From Barthelona sp. PCE (taxonomy: Eukaryota > Metamonada: BaSk clade), in assembly GCA_040285745.1 (NCBI GenBank), contig JAUFOR010000003.1, positions 1,426,001 to 1,490,000 on the forward strand: a DNA stretch of 64,000 nt. The letters run 5' to 3'. Of the stretch, positions 1 through 9,612 are shown one piece after another (the first letter of the stretch is position 1; every line of letters starts with the position of its first letter). Position numbers and translations under genes: made by a program. A model generated the notes under the pieces. The model saw only the letters and a program-made list of their open reading frames with translations, was not told the DNA's origin and did not search any database.

Positions 1-225
1 TTGATATCCTGATCGATGAATAGATACTTTCTGATCTAGATACTCGACGCTGAGCTCTTTTAGAGCCTCCCTGCCCTCAAACATTCGCTGTTCTTCAGCA
101 ATGTAAGGTCTGAACCGACTGACTACAAAAACATTCCCATCTGAAACTGACTGTGCTCTTCTCCTACTTTGTGAAATCTCCACTGGCTCCTGTACAGACA
201 AACTCGCCCTTGGGGGCTTTGTCAT
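1..225 (-). CDS. Kinesin motor protein, N-terminal fragment (runs off left edge)
   Basis: The reverse strand opens with ATG at 225 and stays open to the window edge (75 codons). After a basic, Ser-rich leader it reads NVFVVSRFRPY, the first strand of the kinesin motor domain (family pattern V.CRFRP). The P-loop and switch regions lie outside the window, so the subfamily cannot be assigned. Kinesins are microtubule ATPases that move cargo or act in spindles and flagella. The gene is transcribed away from the phosphatase at 741, so the two share a 515 bp divergent spacer. A decayed copy of part of this segment lies near 3.7 kb. Confidence 0.8.
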   Translation of the reverse strand, partial: MTKPPRASLSVQEPVEISQSRRRAQSVSDGNVFVVSRFRPYIAEEQRMFEGREALKELSVEYLDQKVSIHRSGYQ

Positions 226-740
226 TGGAGAATGAGATTGAAAAAGTAAAAACAAAAAATTGTTGCAGTGCAAGCATTGTGTGATGCGAATGTACATTTT
301 AGACCATAATCGTTGGATGATAATAGCTCTATTTTGAAAAGAGAAGCACCTGCGTTTTTTTTTTTGTAATTTTTTGATATATTTGTGAATATACTTTAAT
401 AATAACGCATAAAATGCAATAAAAACTTCTGGTCTCTCTTTTAATAAAAAGAACATTGCAGAACCAAAATATGTTGTTGTGAAATCTTTACACAATCATG
501 AAAGAGGTTGTGTATGTATTTAAAAGATATTCACTGGCTTAACTACCGATAAATGTGCAATTTGTGGAAATTCTATATTATTACAATCCATATCATTCAT
601 CTGTGAAGTATTTGTCTCCTTTTCTGAATTTAAACATACTTTAAATCTGTTAAGCAGCTTTCAACGCTTCCCAACCAGGTAACCAATGTTTTCTTTTTTT
701 CACTCCGTTTCTGCAATTTTTGCATATCTAATCGTGTAAG
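226..740. other. Divergent intergenic spacer, AT-rich
   Basis: This 515 bp spacer between the divergent kinesin and phosphatase genes is strongly AT-rich, with a T run at 357-366. I see no coding potential, tRNA or repeat in it. It presumably holds both promoters, but no element can be placed with confidence. Confidence 0.5.
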
Positions 741-1790
741 ATGAATGATATTAATCAAGCTATCGAACAGCTTAGACAAGGGAAATTCCTCAGGGAAGTT
801 CAGATGAAGAGCATCATAACAAGAGTATGTAGTGTAGTTTTTCCATCATTTAACATAGCAACTGAGCATATATGTTCAACTAAACGTCATTTTAAGCACG
901 GACTGTATTGCACGTTGAATATAAGGATTTTTCTATCTTATTCATTATTCTCTAACACTTAGTGTATTGAACTGTTCTCAAAAGAACCCAATATTGTCAT
1001 GCTGAAGCCGCCTGTCACAATTGTAGGCGATATTCACGGACAGTTACATGATCTTATTGAAATTTTCCGCATTGCAGGAGATCTACCTTACACAAGCTAC
1101 CTTTTTCTGGGTGATTTCGTTGATAGGGGCTACTACAGCGTTGAATGTGCTAGTTTATTGTTTGCTTTAAAAGTTAAGTATCCCAACCGTATCACACTAT
1201 TAAGAGGTAATCACGAGTCAAGACAAACAACACAGCTGTATGGATTCCACGAGGAGTGTGTCCGAAAGTACGGTAATTCCAATGTATGGCGATCATTCAT
1301 CCAGGCATTTGATTGTCTGCCAATCAGCGCTACAGTAGACTCAATATTTGCCCTCCATGGTGGTTTGAGCCCAGTAATCGATACACTTGATCAAATCAAG
1401 AACTTGGAGAGGAAGCAAGAAGTGCCACATGATGGAGCTCTTTGTGATCTTCTTTGGAGTGATCCTGATCCACGCCAGGGTTTCTTCCTCTCTCCCAGAG
1501 GCGCAGGATTCATGTGGGGTTCAGGATGTAGCGATGGTTTCCTCCATAGGAATGGACTCTCTCTTATTGCACGTGCTCACCAGGTTACAATGGACGGATA
1601 TCAATATATGCACAACAATAAGGTCGTCACCATCTTCTCTGCACCGAATTATTGTTACAAGGTTGATAATTTAGCTGCTCTTATGGAGGTTGACAACCAT
1701 TGCGATCATTCTTTCCAAGTTTTCGAACCTGCTCCTCGTAGAGGACAACCACACGTAACACGCTCATCACCTGAATACTTTGTCAGCTAA
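741..1790 (+). CDS. PP2A/PP4/PP6-type Ser/Thr phosphatase catalytic subunit, two exons
   Basis: Join 741-824 and 963-1790, giving 303 residues, the usual size for PP2A-group catalytic subunits (305-309). The short first exon encodes [11 protein letters not shown] and ends TR. The second resumes CIELFSKEP and runs into the metal-binding signatures GDIHGQ, GDFVDRG and LRGNHE, then HGG and the C-terminal SAPNYC. These are the PPP-family motifs that hold two metal ions for phosphoester hydrolysis. Family members usually end in YFL, whose Leu is carboxymethylated and controls B-subunit binding. Here the end is YFVS, one residue longer and without terminal Leu. A B55 regulatory subunit lies at 45.8-47.3 kb. 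PP2A versus PP4 or PP6 cannot be settled by eye. Confidence 0.93.
825..962 (+). other. Spliceosomal intron in the phosphatase gene
   Basis: 138 nt, GTATGT to CTAACACTTAG. Removing it joins codon AGA to TGT in phase 0 and restores the conserved N-terminal helix of PPP phosphatases, which otherwise has no start codon. Confidence 0.92.
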
Positions 1791-2198
1791 CTGATTAATA
1801 AAATACTTTATCCAATAATATTTGAGACAGCACCCCCAAAACTTACTGATGAACATACTATCTTTCAGTAAGCTGATACTGTTTCCCACATCACGTATAT
1901 GTTGTCCCGTTTGGCCGCTTCAGCATACTACAACACCCAATTTAGTAAAAATGTTACATATGTTAAGATATGATCGAAATCCACTTTTTTAATCTGAAGT
2001 ACCAAAAATGCTACGCTACGCCGCCCCACCGTTTTTTGAAAGCTTTCATAAAGAATAATTCAATTTGAGATGCTCAGATTCAAATTTCATCCGTTAAGGG
2101 GTTGTAAAGCATCGGCAGTCGCTTTAATATCTGTTTAACGAACATAATTCACTACATATAAACCAATAGACTGTTTAAAAAATTTTTCTCTACTTCAA
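1791..2198. other. Intergenic spacer with two orphan presequence-like micro-ORFs
   Basis: 408 bp between phosphatase and dihydropyrimidinase. It holds two short ATG ORFs: 1899-1973 (24 residues, starting MLSRLAASAYYN) and one at 2008 starting MLRYAAP. Both begin like mitochondrial or hydrogenosomal targeting presequences but lead nowhere. No other feature is visible except the pyrimidine-rich element just before 2199. Confidence 0.4.
2184..2196 (+). promoter_or_regulatory. Start-proximal pyrimidine/TACTT element
   Basis: TTTTCTCTACTTC lies immediately before the dihydropyrimidinase ATG. Close variants of CTCTTTTCTACTTT precede several other genes here: 3881-3896, 6984-6999, 11627-11648, 30889-30903, 40238-40247 and 55286-55298. 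Its position suggests an initiator or transcription-start element. The function is inferred from recurrence only. Confidence 0.4.
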
Positions 2199-3623
2199 AT
2201 GTTTATTAAACTTATTAATGGCACGATCGTAAACCATGATGGTAGATACGAGGGGGACGTTATCATTGACTCCACCACAGGCAAGATTTGTCAATCTCCT
2301 GCAAAAACTGTTCATAAAGTAATTGATTGTACAGGAAAATACATCATTCCTGGTGGCATTGATCCACATGTGCACTTCCAAATGCCTTTCTGTGGTACAG
2401 TTAGTATAGATGACTTCGAAAATGGTTCTAAGTGTGCTCTAAAGGGAGGTACCACTATGTTTATTGATTACGCCCTTAAATCCGATGAGCCCAACTATAA
2501 GGCTGCCTATGACACATACAGAAAGAAGGGAGAAAGCTCATGCTGTGATTTTGGTCTGCATATGATATTTGTCGATTATAATGAGAATATTGAAAAGGAA
2601 ATGGAGTTTGTACGCACAGAAGGAATTACATCTGCTAAGTTTTTCTACGCATATCGTGGGGCTTTGATGATGGAAGAGGAAAAAATGCCTGCTTTCCTTA
2701 CTAAATGCAGAGATCTCAAACTCTTACCTCAAGTACACTGTGAGGACAGTGATATTGTTGACGCTGAGCGTACCAGGATCTTTGAAGAATACACCCCTGA
2801 TCCATTCGGACATTGTTTAAGCAGACCCCCGTATGCAGAAGGTGTCGCTGCCCAGCGCTGCATTGAACTCGCTTCAGAAACCGATGTACCACTGTACATT
2901 GTCCACAACACACACCCTGAGTCAGTTGAAAGAATAGTCAACGCAAGTCAGCAAGGAAAAAAGATTGTTGGTGAAGCGTGTATTGTTCATATGGCTATGG
3001 ATTGGCGTGGTGCGCAGAACAAGAACTTTGATATTGCTGCGCAGCATATACTGTCTCCACCTCTGCGTGAGTACGGCATCAATAATTATATTAAGAATTA
3101 CATTGTGGACGGTGATCTGAAATTAGTCGCCACTGATCATTGTGCTTTCAATGTTGAACAACGCAGGATGGGTGCGGAAGATTTCCGTCGAATCCCTAAT
3201 GGAATGGTCTCTGTCGAGGAAAGATTGATGGTTTTGCATGAGCTTCTTGTCAATACAGGCCGTATTACAATGGAAAAGTTCGTTGAGGTATCGTCTTACA
3301 ACGCCACACAATTATTGGGTATTCCTAACAAAGGTTATATTGCACCTGGTTATGATGCTGATATTGTGATATGGGATCCGACAAAAGAACGTGTTTTAAG
3401 TGCTGAAACTCATCAATCCCACGTCGAAGTGTCGGCTTGGGAGGGCTATTCAGTTACTGGAACACCTGAGATTGTGATTTCACGTGGTGAGATTGTTGTT
3501 GAAAATGGTGAGCTGACTGATGCAGTTGCACCTGGTCGTGGTCAATACATTAAACGTGAAGATTCAATTTTGTTTAGTGATGAAATAAAAAAACTGACAT
3601 ATAACCATACAAAAGAGACTTAG
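2199..3623 (+). CDS. Dihydropyrimidinase / hydantoinase-type amidohydrolase
   Basis: 474 residues, full length for the family (about 460-500). It carries the cyclic amidohydrolase signatures in order: the metal-binding HVH in DPHVHFQMPF near residue 60, the lysine expected to be carboxylated in SAKFFYAYRG near 150, His in QVHCEDSD near 180, His in VHNTHPES near 237, and the metal Asp in ATDHCAFN near 315. The C-terminal beta domain (GYIAPGYDADIVIWD) is present. The family hydrolyses 5,6-dihydropyrimidines to N-carbamoyl-beta-amino acids in pyrimidine breakdown, in the cytosol. D-hydantoinase or a related ureidolytic role cannot be excluded. There is no targeting peptide and the frame is intact. 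Confidence 0.93.
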   Translation: MFIKLINGTIVNHDGRYEGDVIIDSTTGKICQSPAKTVHKVIDCTGKYIIPGGIDPHVHFQMPFCGTVSIDDFENGSKCALKGGTTMFIDYALKSDEPNYKAAYDTYRKKGESSCCDFGLHMIFVDYNENIEKEMEFVRTEGITSAKFFYAYRGALMMEEEKMPAFLTKCRDLKLLPQVHCEDSDIVDAERTRIFEEYTPDPFGHCLSRPPYAEGVAAQRCIELASETDVPLYIVHNTHPESVERIVNASQQGKKIVGEACIVHMAMDWRGAQNKNFDIAAQHILSPPLREYGINNYIKNYIVDGDLKLVATDHCAFNVEQRRMGAEDFRRIPNGMVSVEERLMVLHELLVNTGRITMEKFVEVSSYNATQLLGIPNKGYIAPGYDADIVIWDPTKERVLSAETHQSHVEVSAWEGYSVTGTPEIVISRGEIVVENGELTDAVAPGRGQYIKREDSILFSDEIKKLTYNHTKET

Positions 3624-3664
3624 CACATTTTTGGAATAAAGCAGGTTGAAGAATATTCCCACCA

Positions 3665-3757
3665 AAATATTCACCAGAACACGAAAGGCTGACAGCTTCC
3701 CTACTCTCAAACGTTCGGGTTCTGGCATAAGATGAACGGCTAAAAAAAACAGAGGTG
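3665..3757 (-). pseudogene. Decayed fragment of a kinesin motor 5' end
   Basis: On the reverse strand this stretch aligns with the intact kinesin start at 1-225. Shared blocks include AGTCGGTTCA/TAGCCGTTCA followed by CTTA, and TTTGAGRGYAGGGARGCT. In translation, the kinesin's MFEGREAL matches TFESREAV here. There is no start codon, the copy has small deletions and its ends fade out. It reads as a short degenerate duplicate of the neighbouring gene, in the same orientation and about 3.5 kb away. The match was made by eye and covers roughly 90 bp. Confidence 0.5.
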
Positions 3758-3945
3758 AGAAAATCATACAATCGCCATAGGTACAACAAAACCGCAGAAA
3801 AGGGGCACAAATAGCAATTTATATCCACTAAACGCTTCACAAAGAACAGATACTGTCAACAAAATAAGAAATTCTTGAATTCTCTTTTCTACTTTTATTC
3901 TCTCGTTTTTTTTTTCGTTTTATTCGAATTTTCATAACATCCCTC

Positions 3946-6756
3946 ATGAATAACCGTTTAACGTTAAAGAACCTTTTGTTTTTAATTTTTGCTTTGCTGG
4001 CAACATGCTCAGCTGTCGTCATTCCTTGCTCGACATCTGAAACCACCCAGCTGTCAGCAGGAACTACAACATTTACTTTAGATTACTTAAACCGATGTGA
4101 TTCTCGAACAACCTTGAGAACAAACACATACGGACAAGCTATTAAGATAACCATCAATGAGTTCAGTTTGGAAGCTCATAGTACTTGCAACTATGATTAC
4201 ATTTCGTTTGAAGGTGTTGATGGCATATCCCCCACAAGTAGATACTGTACTACTACCCCTTTTAATAGCACAATCGTTACTCCCTCTTCATTGAACTCAT
4301 ATGCCGATTTCTCAATTGTTTTCCATTCTGATGGCTCCGTCGTCCGCTCTGGTATGGATTTTGAAGTTGAAGTTCTTGATTTAGCTTCTCAATGTAACTA
4401 TGTCGGATATTACGTTGATGGCGCATGTGTCTGTATTGGCTCTGGATGTGTTACCAGTGAGCAATTCAGTATGCCATTGGACGATCTTTTGAATGATACG
4501 ATTTCTATCGCTCACCCTGAGGGAATGGTTTATTTTGAAAGCAGTTATCAGCATCGTGCAGATTTCTTCCTCAGATTCACCGCCTACCGTCGCAATGATG
4601 AGATCTTTAAGTTCAAGTTCGATACTCTTGCTCTTGAGAGAAACTATGATTACATTCAGTTCTCTGGGGTCGATTACATTTCTGAATCTCCTATTTATCG
4701 TACTTCTGATATCCTCGCCCTTTCTCGTGATGGGTATTTCTTCTCCAAGCGCGGGGAGGTACCAGTGATGTGGTTTCATTCCGATGGATCCGTCGTCCAA
4801 GCCAACCTCAACATGACATGGGAGTTAACCAATTACACTGATACGGTTGACGTTCACTGTCTCAACATGGGTCGTCACGTTTACAACACATCTTGCGCAT
4901 GTGATTTCGATAGTGTGATTACATTCAGCAGTGACTGTACGGGCGCCGAGAACGTTGTCTTCTTATCCAGCTTCAGCGAACATGAATCCGTTCACGCTGA
5001 TAATCTTTTTGTTTTCAAGAACCCCAACTACGGTCTCAACAACATGAGCGCTGTCATTGATCTTTGCGCCTCTCACATCATCAAATCCATCACTGTCGAG
5101 CAAGGTGGTGACACATCATTCGATATTTCTTATCGCCATGATATTTACGCCACACCTGTCGATATTACTACGTTTGACACTGCAATGGATGTTGAGGAGA
5201 GTACATGCATTTCTTTCATCTTTGAAAGCACTTCCATCCTTTCTGACTTCAACGTCACCATCACCACGCATAACCATAACTCAACTGTCATTGGTTGGTG
5301 CCCAGTTGGCTGTGGACACAATCAACAGTGCACTTCTTCTGGTTGTGAGTGCATGGAGGATTTTTCTGGTGCTGATTGCACCATTTTTTCCCAAGGTCAG
5401 TATCACGCTTTGCTCTCTGATGAGTATATCCAGCGTTCATACAACATCCTTGACGAGCTCGACTTCAACCTTGAGTTCACAACACTTGGTGTTGTCCGTG
5501 GCTATGCTACAATTGAACTCACTGGCATGCACGGTACCATCATTGTAATCCGCAATGGTCAAACTGAGACCACCTATCCCGCGGTGAACATCTTTGATTC
5601 AACTCAGATCTTTTCTTTCCACGTACAAGCCATGGATACCGTTACGATTCAGATCCCTAACCCCGTAGGAGTCATTGTCAGCTTTGACTACACTCGCAGT
5701 CTTTGTGATTGCGTGAATTGTGATCAACGTACATGCTCTTGCTATGCTGATTGGATTGGTGAAGAGTGTAATGTTTTTATGCCCAACTCTGGTTCCGAAC
5801 GCATTGTCGATACTGCATTCATTGAGTACAACTACGAGGAGATGCCTGACAACCTGGACTATACTTTGGACTTCTCCCCTATGATTTCATACGGTGAATA
5901 TTATATTGTACTGTTTGAGAATGCTGCAATTGAAGATTCATCCACTTGTGATTATGACTATATCCAACTCAACAACATCAAGTTGTGTGGTAGCACCGTA
6001 CCTTCTGCTGTCCGTTTCGATATGAGTTCTTTAAATACGATGAGAGTCCATTCTGACAGCTCCGTTCACTCTTCTGTTCGTATCAGAGGTTTCAGCGCCG
6101 TCAACATCCCGTCTACAATTACATGTCAGAGCGAGGAGACTGCATTCTACAACCCCTTTACTGATACAGAGGAATGTGCTATCAACGTCCGTCAGATTAG
6201 AAGAGGAAGCGACTATGATGACTATAACTATGATAACTACGAGTCTGAGTGGTTCTCTTCAATGGTCCGTGTCATTGTTGTACTGTTGATCGTCACTGGT
6301 TGTTGTTGTGGTTGTTGCGCTCCTTGTCGTAAGAAGACCAAGAAGACCAATGAACAAAGACCGACTGCTGCTCCTATCAAACCTATGAATGTCAACAAAC
6401 AAGTTCCTATTGTTGTTTCTGGTCAACCTGCACCTGCTCACGCTCCCAATGTACAGCCTGGTGTACCCACAGCTCAACCTCCAATTGTCGTCTCTGGTTA
6501 TCCTCAGCAGCCCCAGTACCCTTCATCATTACCTATTGCCAGCGCTCCTTCCATGTCATTTGCTCCCAGCATGCTTGGAATGTCTGCTGTTCCTCTTGTG
6601 TCATATCCAATGGCTGGAAGTATGTCTATGCCTCCCATGCCTATGCAGCCAATGAGCATGCAACCAATGCAGCAACACATGCCATCTTATAATCCTACAA
6701 TGGGTTATAATGCTCCTCAGCCTATGCAAAACTATCAGCCTCCCAAGCATTATTAA
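3946..6756 (+). CDS. CUB/EGF-like type I membrane protein with Pro/Gln/Met-rich tail
   Basis: 936 residues. An N-terminal signal peptide (LLFLIFALLATCSA) is followed by CUB-like modules with the recurring block STCNYDYI or NYDYIQFSGVDYI and HSDGSVV, near residues 75-145, 210-270 and 660-710. Two EGF-like knots lie between (CGHNQQCTSSGCECMEDFSG near 470; CDQRTCSCYADWIGEECN near 600). A single membrane segment (VRVIVVLLIVTG, about residue 770) runs into CCCGCCAPC, likely palmitoylated, then KKTKK and a low-complexity tail of P, Q and repeated MPM/MQP motifs. The architecture suggests a surface adhesin or receptor; the ligand is unknown. A relic of a similar N-terminus lies upstream of the HECT gene at 32.5 kb. 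Confidence 0.85.
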   Translation: MNNRLTLKNLLFLIFALLATCSAVVIPCSTSETTQLSAGTTTFTLDYLNRCDSRTTLRTNTYGQAIKITINEFSLEAHSTCNYDYISFEGVDGISPTSRYCTTTPFNSTIVTPSSLNSYADFSIVFHSDGSVVRSGMDFEVEVLDLASQCNYVGYYVDGACVCIGSGCVTSEQFSMPLDDLLNDTISIAHPEGMVYFESSYQHRADFFLRFTAYRRNDEIFKFKFDTLALERNYDYIQFSGVDYISESPIYRTSDILALSRDGYFFSKRGEVPVMWFHSDGSVVQANLNMTWELTNYTDTVDVHCLNMGRHVYNTSCACDFDSVITFSSDCTGAENVVFLSSFSEHESVHADNLFVFKNPNYGLNNMSAVIDLCASHIIKSITVEQGGDTSFDISYRHDIYATPVDITTFDTAMDVEESTCISFIFESTSILSDFNVTITTHNHNSTVIGWCPVGCGHNQQCTSSGCECMEDFSGADCTIFSQGQYHALLSDEYIQRSYNILDELDFNLEFTTLGVVRGYATIELTGMHGTIIVIRNGQTETTYPAVNIFDSTQIFSFHVQAMDTVTIQIPNPVGVIVSFDYTRSLCDCVNCDQRTCSCYADWIGEECNVFMPNSGSERIVDTAFIEYNYEEMPDNLDYTLDFSPMISYGEYYIVLFENAAIEDSSTCDYDYIQLNNIKLCGSTVPSAVRFDMSSLNTMRVHSDSSVHSSVRIRGFSAVNIPSTITCQSEETAFYNPFTDTEECAINVRQIRRGSDYDDYNYDNYESEWFSSMVRVIVVLLIVTGCCCGCCAPCRKKTKKTNEQRPTAAPIKPMNVNKQVPIVVSGQPAPAHAPNVQPGVPTAQPPIVVSGYPQQPQYPSSLPIASAPSMSFAPSMLGMSAVPLVSYPMAGSMSMPPMPMQPMSMQPMQQHMPSYNPTMGYNAPQPMQNYQPPKHY

Positions 6757-7003
6757 TACTAGTTGTTTTTAGTTACATTTTTGTTAATATACAATGTAAA
6801 TACTGACTTTTATAATTGACACGTGTTTTTAGTAACTTAGATTTTCAATTACTAAATATGAAATCTCTACGAAAATTCTCATCACAATAACTTTAGCCAG
6901 ATTAAGGTGAATACATGGCGATAATATGCCTGTGGCGCAGAGTATATTGCGGTCAGCAGGTTTTTACACGTTAAGCGGTTTTTAACTCTTTTCTACTTTG
7001 AAT

Positions 7004-8647
7004 ATGAATCTCTTTTACGTGTTCTACCTTGCTGTTTTGGGCCTTGCTATTGTTTCTGCCGCCCAAGTTAAGGCAGTCGAAGCTAGTGTTTATGTATCGT
7101 CTGTTAGCTCCAACCCCCAATACCATATTAAGTTTGGTGTTTTGGATAAGTACAATGCTGCTGCTTTTGGTTACTACTATCCCGAGCAGAACGTTACAGG
7201 CTTTGATCGTCTTTACGTTCATTCCAACTCTCATTTCCCCGATGATGTTCAAGCGTATGCCATAGGTTTCCTCGAGGGAGCCATCACTGCACCTCAGCTA
7301 TACCTCACAAGCAGGAATTTCCTGAATAATGACTTTAGCGGAAAGCATACTCCAGGAAAAATTCTTGACTTCATGCACACTCAACTTCGCTGGATCCAAG
7401 ACGAGATCAAGGCAAACCCAGAGAGTCTTTATTGGAAAAACATTGAACTCGTTCTTAAGCAGTTCTTCGGTCTTGTCCGTGGTTATAACACCCAGTGCGA
7501 GGATTACCAAGCACTTGATTTTGACACGTTGTTCGCCATTGCATCAGCAGGTGAGCTTGCGGACCTAGTCCCTGGTCTCATTCCTTCGCAACGTTGTGAA
7601 TGGTATCGTTTTCCCCAAGAGGTTTGCCTAGAAGAAGCTGTCAAGCATCACTGTACTGCTTTCATCCGTTTGCTTCCCGACTATAGCGACATCTTTGCCG
7701 CACACAACCTGTGGACATCATACGGTAACCTCCGTATCTATAAGTATTACAACACTCCTTATTCCACAGTTCATGCCCCCAGTGTCTCGTTTTCAAGCAA
7801 GCCCGGTGATCTCCGTTCCAAAGACGATTTCTACCAACTCAGCTCAGGCCTCATTGTGCTTGAGACCAGCCTCCCTGTTTTGAATGACGACCCTTACAAG
7901 AAACTCACACCCGAGAAGACTATCCCCACCTGGATCCGTGTCATTGTCGCCAACCGTATGGCCAAGGACGCCGTCGAATGGACCACCCTCTTCAAGCAGT
8001 ACAACTCAGGTACACATAACAACGAATGGTTCGTGCTTGACACCAACAAATTCACCAAGGGTAAGCCCCTCCCCCCTCAATCTGTATTTGCACTTGACCA
8101 GAGCCCCGGTTACGTTGAAGTAATGGATATGACCGATGAACTGAACACCAACGGGTGGATCGCATCCATCAACATCCCACGTTCTAAGAAAATCTGGAGC
8201 GCAACCGGATATCCCGAATACGTCAAGAACTTTGGCAAGTATGGTCATTGGTTCAGCTATGAAGATGCCCCCCGTATGGCAATCATGCGCCGTGATGCGC
8301 CAAAGGTCAAAACATGGGATGATCTTAAGAAGTTCATGCGCGCCAACGATTATAAGAATGATGAGCTGTCTGAAGGATATCCTTTCAACCAGATTGCAGC
8401 ACGTTGGGATGTCATTGAAGAAAACCCACTCCACTTTAAACCCCAAGCTTATGGCGCTATCGATGCCAAGCTTACCAACCTCGAACGTTTACGTAACATG
8501 AATCCAGAGATTATTGCTGGCCCCACCACTGATGCTGATTATCTTGAGCCCTTCAACTGGGACACTGCATCTGTAGGTCAAGATACTAGCCACATTGGTA
8601 TGCCCAGTGTCTGGAAATTTGATTGGCAGGACGTTCGCCCCGAATAG
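7004..8647 (+). CDS. Phospholipase B-like (PLBD/lamina ancestor) Ntn hydrolase
   Basis: 547 residues. I choose the ATG at 7004, since upstream in-frame codons start only from TTG and the start-proximal element ends at 6999. A signal peptide (LFYVFYLAVLGLAIVSAA) sends it to the secretory or lysosomal route. Family hallmarks are GFLEGAIT near residue 88, the nucleophile region HHCTAFIRL near 215 (Cys released by self-cleavage in characterised members), AHNLWTSYGNLRIYKYY near 235, and the C-terminal GAIDAK and GPTTD. PLBD proteins are lysosomal lipid or amide hydrolases; exact substrates are poorly defined. The third codon position is GC-richer than in neighbours, which suggests high expression. 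Confidence 0.92.
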   Translation: MNLFYVFYLAVLGLAIVSAAQVKAVEASVYVSSVSSNPQYHIKFGVLDKYNAAAFGYYYPEQNVTGFDRLYVHSNSHFPDDVQAYAIGFLEGAITAPQLYLTSRNFLNNDFSGKHTPGKILDFMHTQLRWIQDEIKANPESLYWKNIELVLKQFFGLVRGYNTQCEDYQALDFDTLFAIASAGELADLVPGLIPSQRCEWYRFPQEVCLEEAVKHHCTAFIRLLPDYSDIFAAHNLWTSYGNLRIYKYYNTPYSTVHAPSVSFSSKPGDLRSKDDFYQLSSGLIVLETSLPVLNDDPYKKLTPEKTIPTWIRVIVANRMAKDAVEWTTLFKQYNSGTHNNEWFVLDTNKFTKGKPLPPQSVFALDQSPGYVEVMDMTDELNTNGWIASINIPRSKKIWSATGYPEYVKNFGKYGHWFSYEDAPRMAIMRRDAPKVKTWDDLKKFMRANDYKNDELSEGYPFNQIAARWDVIEENPLHFKPQAYGAIDAKLTNLERLRNMNPEIIAGPTTDADYLEPFNWDTASVGQDTSHIGMPSVWKFDWQDVRPE

Positions 8648-8788
8648 TCATTGTCTTTATTGGACATTAGAAATAATAAACATATTTTTTTTAGTTTTAA
8701 GATTTTCTCCTCTTACCTACATTTGTTCATCATCATCATCAACTTTTAGCTTATTTTAAACAATTTCTCAAGCACTTATAACGCATTA

Positions 8789-9073
8789 ATGTCTTTATTC
8801 TATTCTTTATTCAAAAGTCTCCTAAAAACTGAAGTTAGGGTTGTTTTTAACACTGGAATGTCCGTCAAGGGGGAGTTATACTCAATCGATCACAGTAACA
8901 ACATCAGACTGCGTAATATAACCGTGGAAAATGTTGAACAGTTTCCTTTCTTAATCGGAAGCTCTGATCTCTTCATTCAGAATGACAATATCGATACAAT
9001 CGAGCCCTTAAACGCCAGAATTGATTATGATGTACTACAACAAGCCACAATCAAGGGTTTTACCAATTTCTAG
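8789..9073 (+). CDS. LSM2: U6 snRNA-associated Sm-like protein LSm2
   Basis: 94 residues, the same length as LSm2 in other eukaryotes (about 95). It starts MSLFYSLFKSLL, matching the LFYSFFKSL start that distinguishes LSm2. Sm1 is present (VRVVFNTGMSVKGELYSID, then NIRL) and Sm2 is diverged (LFIQNDNIDTIEP). LSm2 is a subunit of the LSm2-8 ring on the U6 3' end and of LSm1-7 in mRNA decay. This fits the presence of spliceosomal introns in the window. No intron is seen. Confidence 0.92.
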   Translation: MSLFYSLFKSLLKTEVRVVFNTGMSVKGELYSIDHSNNIRLRNITVENVEQFPFLIGSSDLFIQNDNIDTIEPLNARIDYDVLQQATIKGFTNF

Positions 9074-9198
9074 ATTCCAATACATCATAACATTGTTTTT
9101 ATTATAGGCAGTAGAACGCCATACCAACATGCGTAGAGGGGTGTTCTATTTGCTGCCATAACTGTAAATCACACTTGGAAAATTGAGTTGCAAAGTAA

Positions 9199-9510
9199 CT
9201 ACTCAGCAGCTTCCATCTTAACCGACTCTTTTGGCTTTTCCTCCACTTCAACGGGAGCTCCCTTAAGATGGGTAAGTTTTAAACGCAAAGAAGATATTGT
9301 TTGTTGCATCGACACTACTTTATCAAGCAAAAAACTCTTCTCAGCTTCTAATCGATCAACCTGAGATACAAACTCCCTTCTATCATCCAATGACTGTTGG
9401 ATAACCTTCTGAGCCTCCAGAAATTGCTCTTTCAACCAATAATACTTCTTCTCATAATCAATATCGCTATTATCCCTCTCTATCTCTGTGTTATCGTTAA
9501 CCCCATCCAT
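9199..9510 (-). CDS. Small coiled-coil protein, unrecognised
   Basis: 103 residues. An acidic N-terminus (MDGVNDNTEIERDNSDIDYEK) leads into one long predicted coiled coil from about residue 20 to 85 (heptads in WLKEQFLEAQ, VDRLEAEKSFLLDKV, LRLKLTHL). The Lys/Glu-rich C-terminus ends MEAAE. There are no catalytic motifs. It is divergent from the gene at 9613 across 102 bp. A structural or adaptor role (tropomyosin-like or tether component) is possible but cannot be named. Confidence 0.65.
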   Translation of the reverse strand: MDGVNDNTEIERDNSDIDYEKKYYWLKEQFLEAQKVIQQSLDDRREFVSQVDRLEAEKSFLLDKVVSMQQTISSLRLKLTHLKGAPVEVEEKPKESVKMEAAE

Positions 9511-9612
9511 TTTTGCCTGAACTGTGTGATAAGACCCAACGTTGAAAAGAATTATAAACGGAATTACAATTCACTACCTTATTCTTTCAAATTTTTTTTA
9601 TAATATGGTTCT

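Noticed and set aside
8006-8446. 146-codon reverse-strand ORF
   Set aside because: Antisense to the phospholipase B-like gene, with no recognisable features; explained by biased codon use in that gene.
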